Shown here: positions 44,266-53,222 of the stretch, piece after piece
How the letters are laid out: each line of letters opens with the position of its first letter
Position numbering within the stretch: position 1 is the stretch's first letter
Source: Pseudonocardia parietis
Lineage (GTDB): Bacteria > Actinomycetota > Actinomycetes > Mycobacteriales > Pseudonocardiaceae
Reading direction: 5' to 3'
NCBI RefSeq assembly: GCF_017876315.1
Contig: NZ_JAGINU010000002.1
Location: 186,001 to 250,000 of the forward strand
Length of the DNA stretch: 64,000 nt
Position numbers and translations under genes: made by a program
The notes under the pieces: generated by a model
Told to the model about the DNA's origin: nothing
The model's database searches: none
Seen by the model: the letters and a program-made list of their open reading frames with translations, nothing else

Positions 44266-44685
44266 AGGTCGACCGGCGCGTCCCCGCGGTTGAACCGGGT
44301 CTGGGGCACGTCAATCTCCGAGATATCGACGGCCACCAACTCCTCACACAGTGCTGCCAGTGATTCGGTGAAGAGGCCTTCGGCGCACCCGACCTCAAGA
44401 CCTCGAGTGACGTGTCGGTCGCCGAGTACTCGGATGATGTCGGCGTACTTCTGCTGCTCGTAGGCATTCGTTTGCTCGATCGTAGGGGTCGATGCCCGAG
44501 CTGAACAGGGACTGTTGCATCGACTTACCCCAGCTGGGTTGCCATAGCCACGACCATTCGGCAAACCGTGCGGTGAGCTCCGGCCGGCGTCGCAGCGTCG
44601 CAGCGGCGAGGCTGCGTAGCGGTGCAGTTGCCAGACCGGTGCTCCGGTTGATCGCGCGTCGGATGGCCTGACGTAGGTTAGGCAT
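44266..44685 (-). pseudogene. NodS-like SAM methyltransferase, frameshifted and truncated
   Basis: ATG 44685 overlaps the end of the flippase gene. One frame gives PNLRQAIRRAINRST through WLWQPSWGKSMQQSLFSSGI; near 44485 the frame changes and continues NAYEQQKYADIIRVLGD, TRGLEVGCAEGLFTESLAAL and ELVAVDISEIDVPQTRF, the SAM-binding half of a NodS-like methyltransferase. It then runs into the ArsR fragment, so the C-terminal half is gone. Next to a polysaccharide flippase, the original enzyme may have belonged to a glycan gene cluster. Confidence 0.7.
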
Positions 44686-45988
44686 CGAGCTTTCCTTTCG
44701 GCACCTGCTGGGGTGCGATCGCGCGCACCCGGGCAGGTTGGGTGCTGAGCAGCGTCGCCGCGGCGACGATATGGACGCCGACGAAGACCCAAGCCGCACT
44801 AAGCGCGACACTTCCAGCGACGGTCGGTACGACCGCCAATGAGGCAAGGGTCGTCGCGGCCACAGCAATGTGTGGGCGGGCGAATCCTGTCGCATCCCCG
44901 ATTGCCTGGCGGACGCCGAGGACATGGACGACGATCAACCGCGCCGCTGCACCGGCGAGCAGAATGCGCAGCGCGCTTGTTAGCTCGACGTACTGTGGCC
45001 CGAAGATTCCGAGCAAGGGGCCGGCGAACACGGCTCCGATAGCCAACGCAGGAAGAAAGAGCGCGAGAAGACGACGGAGGGCGCGACGTGCCTGCGTCAC
45101 AACGCGGCCGGGATTTCTGGCAACGGTGCTCGAGAGCGAGCTGACGAAGTAGGTGGCCACGATGTCGATGACCGCGACGGCCTGCCAGACGATGAAGAAC
45201 CGGCCGCCGACGTCCGGGCCGAACCGGAAGGTGATCAGTAGCGGGACTTGGTGGTAGAGCAACGCCAGGGCGAGCGAGCCGACCCAGGTGGGGCCGAGGA
45301 ATCCCACGACCTCGCGGCGTGCGGGGAGGTTCGAGCTCTCTGCTGCGGCACGTCCGTGTCGTACCGTCACGACGACCGCGGCGATTCCGAACACGACAGC
45401 GCAGGCCACGATCGGACCCACCCAGGCCCACAGCAGGGCCGTAGCGTCGGCGCCGGCGCCAAGCAGCAGCAGGATGGTGATTCGGCTGCTTCCGAGCAGG
45501 AGGTTGCGCGCAACGGACCACCAGGGCTTGTCCACTGCAACCATGATGAAGTCGAGCAGATGCAGGGTACTCCAGCCGACGGCGGCCAGAACGAACACGG
45601 CCACGGCGGGCGCTCCACCACCGGCGGCTTGGCGGATCACCTCGGTGCCGGGCAACAGAAGGTAGAGCGGCGCCACAATGGCCGTTGCGATGGTTGCGCC
45701 CAGCAGGCTACGACCGACCAAGGCCGCAACGCGGCGCCCACCGGTCGGCACCCAGCGCATGAGCGCGACACCTAGATTGAATTCGGTGAAGCCCGCCACC
45801 AGCAGGAATCCTGAAACGAACGCCGAGACTTCTCCCACGGCGGTCGGCGAGACGAACCGGGCTGCGAGTACCCAGCTCAACATCCCCGCGCCAGCGCTAA
45901 GCGCCGCGCTGATCGACAGCGCCAGCCCATTGGTCCAGGAACGGTCTGGTCTGGAGGTGCCATCGGCATCCGACGCTAGTCGTGGCAT
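44678..45988 (-). CDS. Polysaccharide flippase (MOP superfamily, Wzx-like)
   Basis: 436 residues from ATG 45988, about 12-14 helices. GLALSISAALSAGAGMLSWV, ARFVSPTAVGEVSAFVSGFL and later FRFGPDVGGRFFIVWQAVAV and GIFGPQYVELTSALRILLAG match lipid-linked polysaccharide flippases of the MOP superfamily. Translocates lipid-linked glycans across the membrane. Coupled to a broken methyltransferase, suggesting that a glycan locus once stood here. The open frame is intact in spite of the surrounding decay. Confidence 0.85.
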   Translation of the reverse strand: MPRLASDADGTSRPDRSWTNGLALSISAALSAGAGMLSWVLAARFVSPTAVGEVSAFVSGFLLVAGFTEFNLGVALMRWVPTGGRRVAALVGRSLLGATIATAIVAPLYLLLPGTEVIRQAAGGGAPAVAVFVLAAVGWSTLHLLDFIMVAVDKPWWSVARNLLLGSSRITILLLLGAGADATALLWAWVGPIVACAVVFGIAAVVVTVRHGRAAAESSNLPARREVVGFLGPTWVGSLALALLYHQVPLLITFRFGPDVGGRFFIVWQAVAVIDIVATYFVSSLSSTVARNPGRVVTQARRALRRLLALFLPALAIGAVFAGPLLGIFGPQYVELTSALRILLAGAAARLIVVHVLGVRQAIGDATGFARPHIAVAATTLASLAVVPTVAGSVALSAAWVFVGVHIVAAATLLSTQPARVRAIAPQQVPKGKLDA

Positions 45989-46437
45989 CGGTGCACTCCG
46001 CCACACCTCGCCGGTCGACGGTGTCGCCGCTCGGCGAACCGATGTTCTCGGCCAACATGTGCGGCTCGGTCCGGCGCCCGGCTATCGGCCACGTACCTTC
46101 TGCGGACGGGATGAGGGAGCCTGCGTGTGGCTCTTCGGCGGAGCTGGACGGCAGTCACGTGTCTGCGTCGCTCAGGTGCGAGAAGGCCTGCTGACGCCGG
46201 CCGTAGGCATCGGGCTTCAAAGGCCGACTGCGATGAGCGCGGATATAGCTGCGGCGCGCGGGCGCAGGGCCGTCATCGTCCGCGGGGTTGGTTGTGTACA
46301 AGATCCCTCCGCGTGATGAGAAACCAAATCGGCGATTGCGCGCGTGGTAGAACCGTGTTCCATTCGCCACGGTTGCTGCTGTCCGGTCGATGAACCACTC
46401 CGACGCGTCCGGTGACGATCCGTAATAGTGCGGCCGC
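45989..46437. other. No gene; intergenic spacer
   Basis: About 450 bases between the flippase start and the TlpA stop. The part near 46280-46400 is less GC-rich, as is usual for intergenic DNA, and would contain the flippase promoter. No conserved frame or strong hairpin was found. Confidence 0.5.
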
Positions 46438-47112
46438 TTACGGCTCTGCCAGGTATCGCTGTACTGTCCGGGCCACTTCGCCGGGTTCGGTGAAGACCAC
46501 CGGCGAGGCCACTCGGCGTATTGATCCGTCGGGTCGCAGGACGTAACTGGCTGGGATGGCATTGGGCACCTGGAGGGCCGCCCACAGCGTGCCGCGCGTG
46601 TCGACGACCGAGGGGTAGCGGGTGTCGAGATCGGCGAGCAGGCCTAGGGCCGAGGTGGCGTTGTCGCGTACATCGATGCCTACCACGGGCACCGCGCCGG
46701 GCAGCTCGGCGTAGGCGTTGAGCACCGGGATCTCCTCGCGGCAGGGCGTGCACCAGGACGCCCACACGTTGAGGAGCGCCGGTCGCCCCGCCAGCGCAGC
46801 GGCCAGGTCGACCGTGCCGGGAGCACCGAGACACGGGACCGTGATGCCGGCCAACGGCCCCCCGGGCGGCATCCCGACGCCCCCTGGCGTCGGACATGGC
46901 GCCAGGTCCGCGCGGGAGCGTAGCGGAGCCAGCTCGGCGTCGGGCGGCATCGCAATGAACGGCTTTTCGCCCGTCACCCGCCACGGCGACGTCTGCGGGT
47001 CGCCGGACGCGGAATCGTTGTCCTGCGGCCACAACGCCACGATTCCGACGATTGCCAGCACGACGACGACAATCGTCCACAGCAGCTCCGAGCGCACGCC
47101 GGTCCGCAGCAT
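46438..47112 (-). CDS. TlpA/ResA-like membrane-anchored thioredoxin
   Basis: 224 residues from ATG 47112. N-terminal anchor (LLWTIVVVVLAIVGIVAL), then an extracytoplasmic domain with PALLNVWASWCTPCREEIPV (active site WCTPC) and later PNAIPASYVLRPDGSIRRV containing the cis-Pro. TlpA/ResA proteins reduce extracytoplasmic disulfides, for instance for cytochrome c or copper-site maturation. Starts one base after the stop of the preceding gene, so it is the third gene of a tight operon. Confidence 0.9.
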   Translation of the reverse strand: MLRTGVRSELLWTIVVVVLAIVGIVALWPQDNDSASGDPQTSPWRVTGEKPFIAMPPDAELAPLRSRADLAPCPTPGGVGMPPGGPLAGITVPCLGAPGTVDLAAALAGRPALLNVWASWCTPCREEIPVLNAYAELPGAVPVVGIDVRDNATSALGLLADLDTRYPSVVDTRGTLWAALQVPNAIPASYVLRPDGSIRRVASPVVFTEPGEVARTVQRYLAEP

Positions 47113-47113
47113 C

Positions 47114-47590
47114 TCAGCTCCCGAAACCCAGCGGCGCCCCGGAAGGGGGCTGCACCGGCACCGCTGTCCGCTGCTGTGGGCGCTGGCCGGCGAGTACCGC
47201 ACGGGCCGGCCGCGGGTAGGTCGTCGGTCCGGCAGTATTCGCGACGACGGTGCCGGCCGGATCGAGCACGAAGGTCTCCGGCACGCCGAAGATCCCGCTG
47301 TCGCGGATGGCGCGCGGGCTGGGGACAGTCACATAGCGGTAGTCGTTCCCGCCGCGCCGCCTCGCATCCAGGAAGGCCACTACCGAGTCCGGGCCGTCCT
47401 GGTAGCCGATTCCGACGAGCATGACCCCGGCGTCGCGGTCCTGTTCGGCCACGGTGACCGACGCGGAGTGCTCCCTCTCCCGACAGGCGACGCACCACGA
47501 GGCCAAGAGGTTGACGGCGACGACGCGACCGCCGCCGCCCAGCTCGCTGTGAGAAGGTGTGCCGTCTTTCTCGATGTCGAGCAGCGTCAC
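47114..47590 (-). CDS. TlpA/DsbE-like thioredoxin domain protein
   Basis: 158 residues from GTG 47590, chosen because it overlaps the upstream stop as GTGA. VVAVNLLASWCVACREREHS is the active site (WCVAC); GIGYQDGPDSVVAFLDARR and FGVPETFVLDPAGTVVANTA follow the DsbE/CcmG pattern. No membrane anchor or signal peptide in this reading, unlike most DsbE proteins, so the N-terminus may have been trimmed. Second gene of the operon with another TlpA-like protein. Confidence 0.85.
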   Translation of the reverse strand: MTLLDIEKDGTPSHSELGGGGRVVAVNLLASWCVACREREHSASVTVAEQDRDAGVMLVGIGYQDGPDSVVAFLDARRRGGNDYRYVTVPSPRAIRDSGIFGVPETFVLDPAGTVVANTAGPTTYPRPARAVLAGQRPQQRTAVPVQPPSGAPLGFGS

Positions 47591-47982
47591 CGTTGGTGCC
47601 GACCGGCCAGCGCGGGCATGGATCCGGCCTCGCACGGCGCGCCGCGTGCGAGCACGTGAAACGTGCTAGACCGGTGTCCCCCCGACCGGCGGACACGCAT
47701 GATCGGTCGTCCCGCGCGCAGCGCGGCCAGCGCTTGCTCGACCCGGTCGAGTACGGCCGTCCTGGTCCGATCATCGGTGCCGACAGGTTCGATCGTCACC
47801 GTTCCGAGGAACTCGGACGCCGAGCCGTACCACTCGTCCGCCCAGTTCACGACGAGCCGCGGGTTGTGTCCGATCCGCTCCTCGCCGATTGTCCGGTGGT
47901 CGAACCCGAGCATCGCCAGGATGGGGTCGTCGATGAGCGTGTCGATGATCTGCTGGTGCACGGTCTGGGGAGAAGTGCTCAC
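47587..47982 (-). CDS. Hypothetical protein, first gene of TlpA operon
   Basis: 131 residues from a GTG near 47982. VHQQIIDTLIDDPILAMLGF, DHRTIGEERIGHNPRLVVNW and ADEWYGSASEFLGTVTIEPV look like a compact soluble domain; the last 40 residues are basic and less ordered. No recognised family and no Cys pair, although it is coupled by GTGA to two thioredoxin-like proteins. It may be a partner or regulator; this cannot be decided from sequence. Confidence 0.6.
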   Translation of the reverse strand: MSTSPQTVHQQIIDTLIDDPILAMLGFDHRTIGEERIGHNPRLVVNWADEWYGSASEFLGTVTIEPVGTDDRTRTAVLDRVEQALAALRAGRPIMRVRRSGGHRSSTFHVLARGAPCEAGSMPALAGRHQR

Positions 47983-48319
47983 TCCGCGTCTCCGGGTAGT
48001 TGTTCCGCAGCGGCTGCTCCGCCACCCTCGGCACCGGAGGCTAGGAGGCGTCGCGCAGAGGAAGTGCAACAGAAGTTAAGGCGACGGTAAAAACTGTCGG
48101 GTGGTCGCGAGTGAGTTCGCCGTACCCGGTTGTTCTCGGTAACGTCACGGTTCGATGGGCGATAGTTGTGCCATGAACCCGTCGCCGAGTCCCGCCCCAG
48201 ACCACGGCGGGTCCGGAGGTCTAGGGAGCTGGCGTGCGCATCCTCAGTGGCCCGGTCGGCCGGTCGATCGCATTGCTGGCGGGGCCGAGCGTGTTGCTGG
48301 GGGTGGTGGTCGCTGGAAT

Positions 48320-48450
48320 GGCCGGGTGACGTTGGTCAATTTTGGGCTGTTCGACCTGCTCGGACTGCAGCTCTCGCCGCGCATCCGGGACTTGGGCAAG
48401 CTCACCCTCTACCGCGCCGGATCACGAGCGCAGGCCGAGGCCGACTTCGC
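48320..48450 (+). pseudogene. Fragment of Tn3-family transposase
   Basis: VTLVNFGLFDLLGLQLSPRI followed by RDLGKLTLYRAGSRAQAEA matches the conserved D-rich core region of Tn3 transposases (FGLFDLVGLxLxPRIRDLGK). Only about 43 residues survive. A short signal-like reading frame (VRILSGPVGRSIALLAGP from GTG near 48234) directly before it could be the 5' end of a gene interrupted by the transposon; 48100-48233 shows nothing else. Confidence 0.7.
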
Positions 48451-48490
48451 GCAGAGCAATAGTCAAGACCTGTGGATGAAGATCTTTTAG

Positions 48491-48973
48491 CTAAGCGAGC
48501 TCTCCGAGGTCAGGTTTTCGGGGGTCGTTCTTGTTGAGGCGGCAGTAGATGGTGGGCCGGGTGACGCCGAACTCGGCGGTGATCTGGTTGACGGTGTAGC
48601 GGCGCTTGCCGTCGGGGCCGGTCTCCTCGTACATCAGCCGGGCAAGGCGGGCCCGGCGCGGGCCGAGCTTCGGTTTCTGCCCGTCGGTGCGGCCGCGGGC
48701 CCGGGCTGCTTCGAGTCCACCCTGGCCGCTCGAAGAGCAGGCTGACCTCGAATTCGGCGATCGCGCCGAGGATCGAGAAGGGCATGCGCCCGACCGCGGT
48801 GGAAGGTGTCCACGCCCTGGTCGAGCACGACGAGGTCGACCTGTCGTTCCTGGAAGGGTGCGGGAGAGCTCGATGAGGTGCTCCAGTGATCGGTCGAGGC
48901 GGTCGGGTTTCGTGATCGCGATCTGGTCGCCGGCGCGGGCGACGAGTGCCGCGCGGCCGCCGGCCCCGAACAT
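48491..48973 (-). pseudogene. Serine resolvase, multiply frameshifted
   Basis: Pieces in successive minus-strand frames: DQIAITKPDRLDRSLEHLIE, then STAVGRMPFSILGAIAEFEV and SLLFER, then RARGRTDGQKPKLGPRRARL, YTVNQITAEFGVTRPTIYCR and LNKND. This is the second half of the catalytic domain plus the HTH of a Tn3-type serine resolvase. The N-terminal part with the catalytic Ser is lost. It borders the left end of the mercury genes. Confidence 0.75.
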
Positions 48974-48978
48974 CCGGT

Positions 48979-50346
48979 TCAGGGTTGTGGGTGTGCGGTG
49001 AGGTCGAGTTCGTCGAGGGCGGTGAGGAAGCCTTCGCTGTAGGTGGGGAATTGGGCGACCTGGTCTTGCAAGACCTCAATCGGGATGGCGGCGCGGGTGG
49101 CCAGGGCGGCCTGATGAATCCACTCGCCGGCCATCGGGGCCACAGCCCAGGCGCCGAGCAGCACCCCCTGGTCGGGGTCGGCGAGCAGCCCGAGATGGCC
49201 CCAGGGGTGTTGTTCGTAGGTCGAGGGCCGGGCGATCGCCGCTGCTAGGTCGAGCTCGGCGGCGGTGGTACGCCGACCTTGTTCTTGGGCTTGGGCGGCG
49301 GTGAGGCCGACGGCGGCGACCTCGGGGTCGGTGAACACCACCCGGGGGATGCCGTCGTAGGTGGCGGGGTGGGGGCGGCCGAGGATGGCGTCGGCGGCGA
49401 TGCGGGCCTGATAGGCCGCGACGTGGGTGAACGGCATGACCGCGGTGACGTCCCCGATCGCCCACACCCCGTCGGCGGCGCGGCAGTGCTCGTCGACCGG
49501 AATCTCCCCCATCTCCCCGAGGGTGACGCCGACCGCGTCCAGGCCGAGGTCGCCGGTGCGGGGGCGGCGACCGGCGCCGACGACCACCACGTCACAGCGC
49601 AGCTCGCTGCCGTCGTCGAGGGTGAGCACGGTGTCGGCGCCGTCGCGGCGGGCGGCGGTGGCGGTGACGCTGGTGCGGACGTCGATCCCGTCGCCGCGCA
49701 TCCGCTCGGCGAGCAGCTGCCCGACGCGGGGTTCCTCGCGGGAGAGCAGTGTGGCTGAGCGTTCGACGATGCTCACCTGGGCACCGAAGCGGTTCAGGAA
49801 GTGCCCGAGCTCGGCGCCCACGGCGCTGCCGCCGAGCATGACCACCCGGCCCGGGATCTCGGTGGTGGTGGTGGCTTCCCGGTTGGTCCACACCGCCACC
49901 GTGTCTAGGCCGTCGACCGGGGGCAGGACCGCGTCGGAGCCGGTGGCGATGATGATGTGCTCGGCGTGCAGCGTGCGGTTGTTGACTTCGACGGTGCCGG
50001 GCCCGGTGATCCGGGCTGGGCCCTTGACCACGGTGGCGCCGGCGTTCTCGTAGCCGGTGATCTGGTTGCTGTCGTCGAGGTGGCGGATCATGTCGTCGCG
50101 CCAGGCCCGGGTGCCGGCCCAGTCCAGGCGGGCGCCGTCGACGCCGGCGGCCCGGTCGACCTCACCGCGGGCCTCGGGTGGGCGCAGCAGGGTTTTCGAG
50201 GGGATGCAGGCCCAGTAGCCGCACTCGCCGCCGATCAGTTCCTGCTCGAGGACCGCGACCCGCTGCCCGGCGGCCATCAGTCGCCCAGCGGCGGATTCTC
50301 CGCCGGGGCCCATGCCGATCACGATGGTGTCGAACTGCTCGCTCAT
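48979..50346 (-). CDS. MerA-like FAD/NAD(P) pyridine nucleotide-disulfide reductase
   Basis: 455 residues. FDTIVIGMGPGGESAAGRLM (FAD Rossmann), IGGECGYWACIPSKTLL (C-x4-C redox motif, with Ala in place of the usual Gly before the second Cys), VVMLGGSAVGAELGHFLNRF (NAD(P) Rossmann), GVWAIGDVTAVMPFTHVAAY (FAD), and a C-terminal dimerisation domain. It lacks the C-terminal CC pair that mercuric reductase uses to take Hg(II), so it is a MerA paralogue of unknown substrate. Last gene of the mer operon after merA, merB and a broken membrane gene. Confidence 0.9.
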   Translation of the reverse strand: MSEQFDTIVIGMGPGGESAAGRLMAAGQRVAVLEQELIGGECGYWACIPSKTLLRPPEARGEVDRAAGVDGARLDWAGTRAWRDDMIRHLDDSNQITGYENAGATVVKGPARITGPGTVEVNNRTLHAEHIIIATGSDAVLPPVDGLDTVAVWTNREATTTTEIPGRVVMLGGSAVGAELGHFLNRFGAQVSIVERSATLLSREEPRVGQLLAERMRGDGIDVRTSVTATAARRDGADTVLTLDDGSELRCDVVVVGAGRRPRTGDLGLDAVGVTLGEMGEIPVDEHCRAADGVWAIGDVTAVMPFTHVAAYQARIAADAILGRPHPATYDGIPRVVFTDPEVAAVGLTAAQAQEQGRRTTAAELDLAAAIARPSTYEQHPWGHLGLLADPDQGVLLGAWAVAPMAGEWIHQAALATRAAIPIEVLQDQVAQFPTYSEGFLTALDELDLTAHPQP

Positions 50347-50396
50347 AACGCTCCTTTGAAGGCGCCCGGGGTGTGGGTGGTCGGGTCAAGCACGGG

Positions 50397-50935
50397 TCAG
50401 GGGCGGCGGCCGCGCAGGCACCAGGCGGCTTCGGTGGCCGCGGCGACGGCCAACCCGAATGCGAGGTGGCGGCGAGTCCGCGCAGGTGGGTCGAGAGCGG
50501 GTAGGCGCGGTTGGGTGCGGAGAACCCCAGCGCCGGGGTGATCGCTTCGTCGGCGACCAGACTCATCGCCGTACCCGTCACCAGTCCCGCAGGGATGGGA
50601 CGCAGCCGGCGGCGGCGCAGGTAGGTATAGACCGGCGCCCAGGAGACAGCCAGCCCGTAGTGGAACACCAGTGCGGCCTGGTCGAGCTGCTGCTCGGTGG
50701 GGTACAGACCGAGCAGCTGGGTGGTCTTCTGCGCGGCGACCCGGTACGGGGGCCCGGGTCGGGCGTGGTCCTCACGGGCCCGGTCGTCGGCGGATTCGAG
50801 CTCGTAGAGCTTCATGCTCACCGGCTCCATGGCCTTGGTACCCAGGTAGCCGGCCAGCGTGGCCACGGCCAGGTCCTCGACCAGGTTCTCGGTGTAGCCG
50901 CGACCGCGGTGGGTGGCGGCTTTCGTGGTCCGCAC
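50397..50935 (-). pseudogene. DUF1440-like membrane protein, one frameshift
   Basis: From GTG 50935: VEDLAVATLAGYLGTKAMEP, RVAAQKTTQLLGLYPTEQQL, VFHYGLAVSWAPVYTYLRRR and VADEAITPALGFSAPNRAYP. Near 50473 a C is missing (GCCGCCACC for GCCGCCCACC); in the restored frame it would end HLAFGLAVAAATEAAW and CLRGRRP-stop at 50397-50399. The family (DUF1440/YagU-like) has unknown function but is frequent next to merA in actinobacteria. If the indel is a sequence error the gene is intact. Confidence 0.75.
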
Positions 50936-50980
50936 GGGGCCTCTCAGGGTCAGGAGGGGGGTGTGGGGTTCCGCGTCCAG

Positions 50981-51637
50981 TCAGCAGCAGCCGGTGTGTC
51001 CGCCCGCGACCATGTCCTGGGCGAGGCGCCGACCCAGGTCGAAGGCTTCCTCCATGGACAACACGGTGCCGCCGGGGTGCTCGGTGAGCCAGTGCTGGGC
51101 GGCGGCCGCGGTGGTGAAGAAGTGCACCTGGTCGCAGAACGCCGCCCGCACGCTCGACGCGCCGCCGTCGGGGATCAGGACCGACACCACCGCGGTTGCC
51201 GGCTCCAGTGCGGTGATCCCGCTGTCGGGATCGACGCTGAGGTGCACGAGCTCGCCGCTGCCCGGAGTGAGGGATACGACCTGCGCGGGGCGGCCCAGCA
51301 CGGTGGGGAAGATCAGGGTGTCCAGCGCGCACCAGGTGTAGAGCGCCTGGCCAGCGACGGTGAACTGGTGTGGGGTCTCGCGCAGGGTGATGCCGTGCCC
51401 GACCACCGCGCCGTGCTCGTCGTACTCGGTGTCCGAGAGCCCGGCCAGTCCGTCGCGGACCTCGCTGGCGCGGCGCCCGGTGGTGTGGGCGAGGTCGTCG
51501 ACGGTGACCGGATGCCCGCGGGCCAGCTCACGTAGCAGCGCCGGCCACAGCCAGCCCATCGCGTCCCCGCCGGCGCCGGGGGCGGAGCAGATGGTCTCGC
51601 TGAGCCGGGTGGCGAGGTGCTCGGCGTCGATGCTCAT
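50981..51637 (-). CDS. merB: Organomercurial lyase
   Basis: 218 residues. The catalytic triad is visible: Cys and Asp in YTWCALDTLIFPTVL and the second Cys in RAAFCDQVHFFTTA (equivalent to Cys96, Asp99 and Cys159 of R831b MerB). The N-terminal winged-helix-like region (DLAHTTGRRASEVRDGLAGL) is typical. Cleaves C-Hg bonds, passing Hg(II) to MerA. It follows merA by 50 bases. The C-terminus ends in GHTGCC, an extra Cys pair that may hand over Hg(II). Confidence 0.95.
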   Translation of the reverse strand: MSIDAEHLATRLSETICSAPGAGGDAMGWLWPALLRELARGHPVTVDDLAHTTGRRASEVRDGLAGLSDTEYDEHGAVVGHGITLRETPHQFTVAGQALYTWCALDTLIFPTVLGRPAQVVSLTPGSGELVHLSVDPDSGITALEPATAVVSVLIPDGGASSVRAAFCDQVHFFTTAAAAQHWLTEHPGGTVLSMEEAFDLGRRLAQDMVAGGHTGCC

Positions 51638-51687
51638 GACAGAAACGTCGCTTCCGATGAGGGGATCCAGGAGGGGTGGGCTGGGGG

Positions 51688-53094
51688 TCAGGCGCAGCAG
51701 GAGGTGGGCATCTGGTTGCGGAACTGTCCGGCGGCGATGCGCAGGCCCTCGGCCATGGTCAGGTACGGCGCCCAGGTATCGGCGACGTCGTCGACGGTCA
51801 TGCCGGCGGTGATGGCGTAGGTGGCGGCGAGCATGATCTCCCCGGCCGCCTCGGCGGCGGCGTGCACTCCGAGCACCTGCCCGGTGTCGGCGGCGGCGAC
51901 GATCTTGATCGCGCCGCGGGTGTCGCGGCTGGCCAGCGCCCGGGGCACGTCGGCCAGGTCCAGCACCCGGCAGTCGCAGCGGTGCCCGGCGGCCAGCGCC
52001 TGGATCTCGCTGAGCCCGGCCGAGGCCAGCTGGGGGCGGGTGAACACCACCGCGGGCAGCCCGGTGTAGTCGACGGTCGCCGGGCGGGGCCCGGCGGCGT
52101 CGGTGGCGTTGAGCGCCGCCACGCGTCCAGTGGCGGCGGCGACGTAGACGTACTGCGGCGCCCCGGACACGTCGCCGGCGGCGAAGATCCGCGGGTTGGA
52201 GCTGCGCTGGGCGGCGTCGACGGAAACGAAACCCCGCTCGTCGGTCTTCACCCCCGCCGCGTCCAGGCCCAGCCCGTTGGTGCGCGGGGTGCGCCCGGTG
52301 GCGACCAACAGGCGAGCCCCGCTCGGGCGCCGCCCGCTGGCGGTGACCACGACGACCCGGCCGCTGTCGGTCTGCTCCACCGCCACGGCGCGGTCCTCGA
52401 GCACGGTGATGGCGTCGTCGGCGAACACCTGGCGCAGGGTGTCGGCGAGTTCGGGTTCGGCTGCGGGAGCGAGCCGCCCGACGAGGGTGACCCGGGCCCC
52501 GAGGTGGGCGAAGAGCTGGGCCTGTTCCATGCCGACGTAGCCGCCGCCGATGACCACCAGCGACTCGGGCAGCTCGACGAGTTCCATCGCGGTGGTCGAG
52601 GTCAGCCAGTCCACCTGCTCGAGCCCGGGCAGCTGCGGGTCGCCGGGTTCGGAGCCGGTGGCGATCAGGTACGCCCGCGCGGGCAGCGGTTGGTCGTTCA
52701 CGAGCAGTGTGTCGGGGTCGGCGAAGTGGGCGTGCCCGGAGCGGACCTCGAAGCCGTGGGCGACGGCGACGTCGGCGTACTTGGCCTGGCGCAGCCGGCT
52801 GGTCAGCTCGTCTTTCTGCGCCACCAGCGCGGCCAGGTCTACCGGGCCGCCCGACCAGGTCGGGGCGCCGGGGAACGGGTTACCCAGCGCGCTGTGGCGC
52901 GCCCCGGCGGCGGCCAGCAACGTCTTCGACGGGATGCACCCGACGTTGACGCAGGTTCCGCCCAGGGTGGCGTGCTCGACCAGCGCCACGGTCTTGCCAG
53001 CGCCGCGGGCGGCGATCGCGGCGGCCATCGCCGCCCCGCCCGAGCCGATCACCACCAGGTCCAGCGCTGCGGTGTCCTCCACGTCGTCGTCCAC
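51688..53094 (-). CDS. merA: Mercuric reductase
   Basis: 468 residues from GTG 53094 with AGGAGG 7 bases upstream. LVVIGSGGAAMAAAIAARGA (FAD), GGTCVNVGCIPSKTLLAAAG (redox Cys pair), LVVIGGGYVGMEQAQLFAHL (NADPH), RIFAAGDVSGAPQYVYVAAA (FAD), and the C-terminal QFRNQMPTSCCA with the vicinal Cys pair that captures Hg(II). The N-terminal HMA domain of many MerA proteins is missing, as in actinobacterial mer operons. First gene of the operon, transcribed divergently from the ArsR-type repressor. Confidence 0.96.
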   Translation of the reverse strand: MDDDVEDTAALDLVVIGSGGAAMAAAIAARGAGKTVALVEHATLGGTCVNVGCIPSKTLLAAAGARHSALGNPFPGAPTWSGGPVDLAALVAQKDELTSRLRQAKYADVAVAHGFEVRSGHAHFADPDTLLVNDQPLPARAYLIATGSEPGDPQLPGLEQVDWLTSTTAMELVELPESLVVIGGGYVGMEQAQLFAHLGARVTLVGRLAPAAEPELADTLRQVFADDAITVLEDRAVAVEQTDSGRVVVVTASGRRPSGARLLVATGRTPRTNGLGLDAAGVKTDERGFVSVDAAQRSSNPRIFAAGDVSGAPQYVYVAAATGRVAALNATDAAGPRPATVDYTGLPAVVFTRPQLASAGLSEIQALAAGHRCDCRVLDLADVPRALASRDTRGAIKIVAAADTGQVLGVHAAAEAAGEIMLAATYAITAGMTVDDVADTWAPYLTMAEGLRIAAGQFRNQMPTSCCA

Positions 53095-53151
53095 GTCGGG
53101 GCCTCCTGACGTCCGTTGAACTCGCCTGAACAGTCCGATCCGGGTAAGCGA

Positions 53152-53180
53152 ATACATGTTAGCGTAGTGACATCTGTCAA
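53152..53180 (-). promoter_or_regulatory. mer promoter with overlapping palindromic operator
   Basis: On the minus strand TTGACA (53175-53180) is a consensus -35, followed after 17 bases by ATGTAT (53152-53157) as -10. The palindrome TGACATCTGTCA (53168-53179) overlaps the -35. This is ordinary 17-base spacing, not the 19-base MerR type, and fits repression by the ArsR-family protein encoded on the other side. Confidence 0.75.
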
Positions 53181-53222
53181 GGCGGATGCGTGACACGGTG
53201 GAGTGACGAGGGAGCGCAGCGG

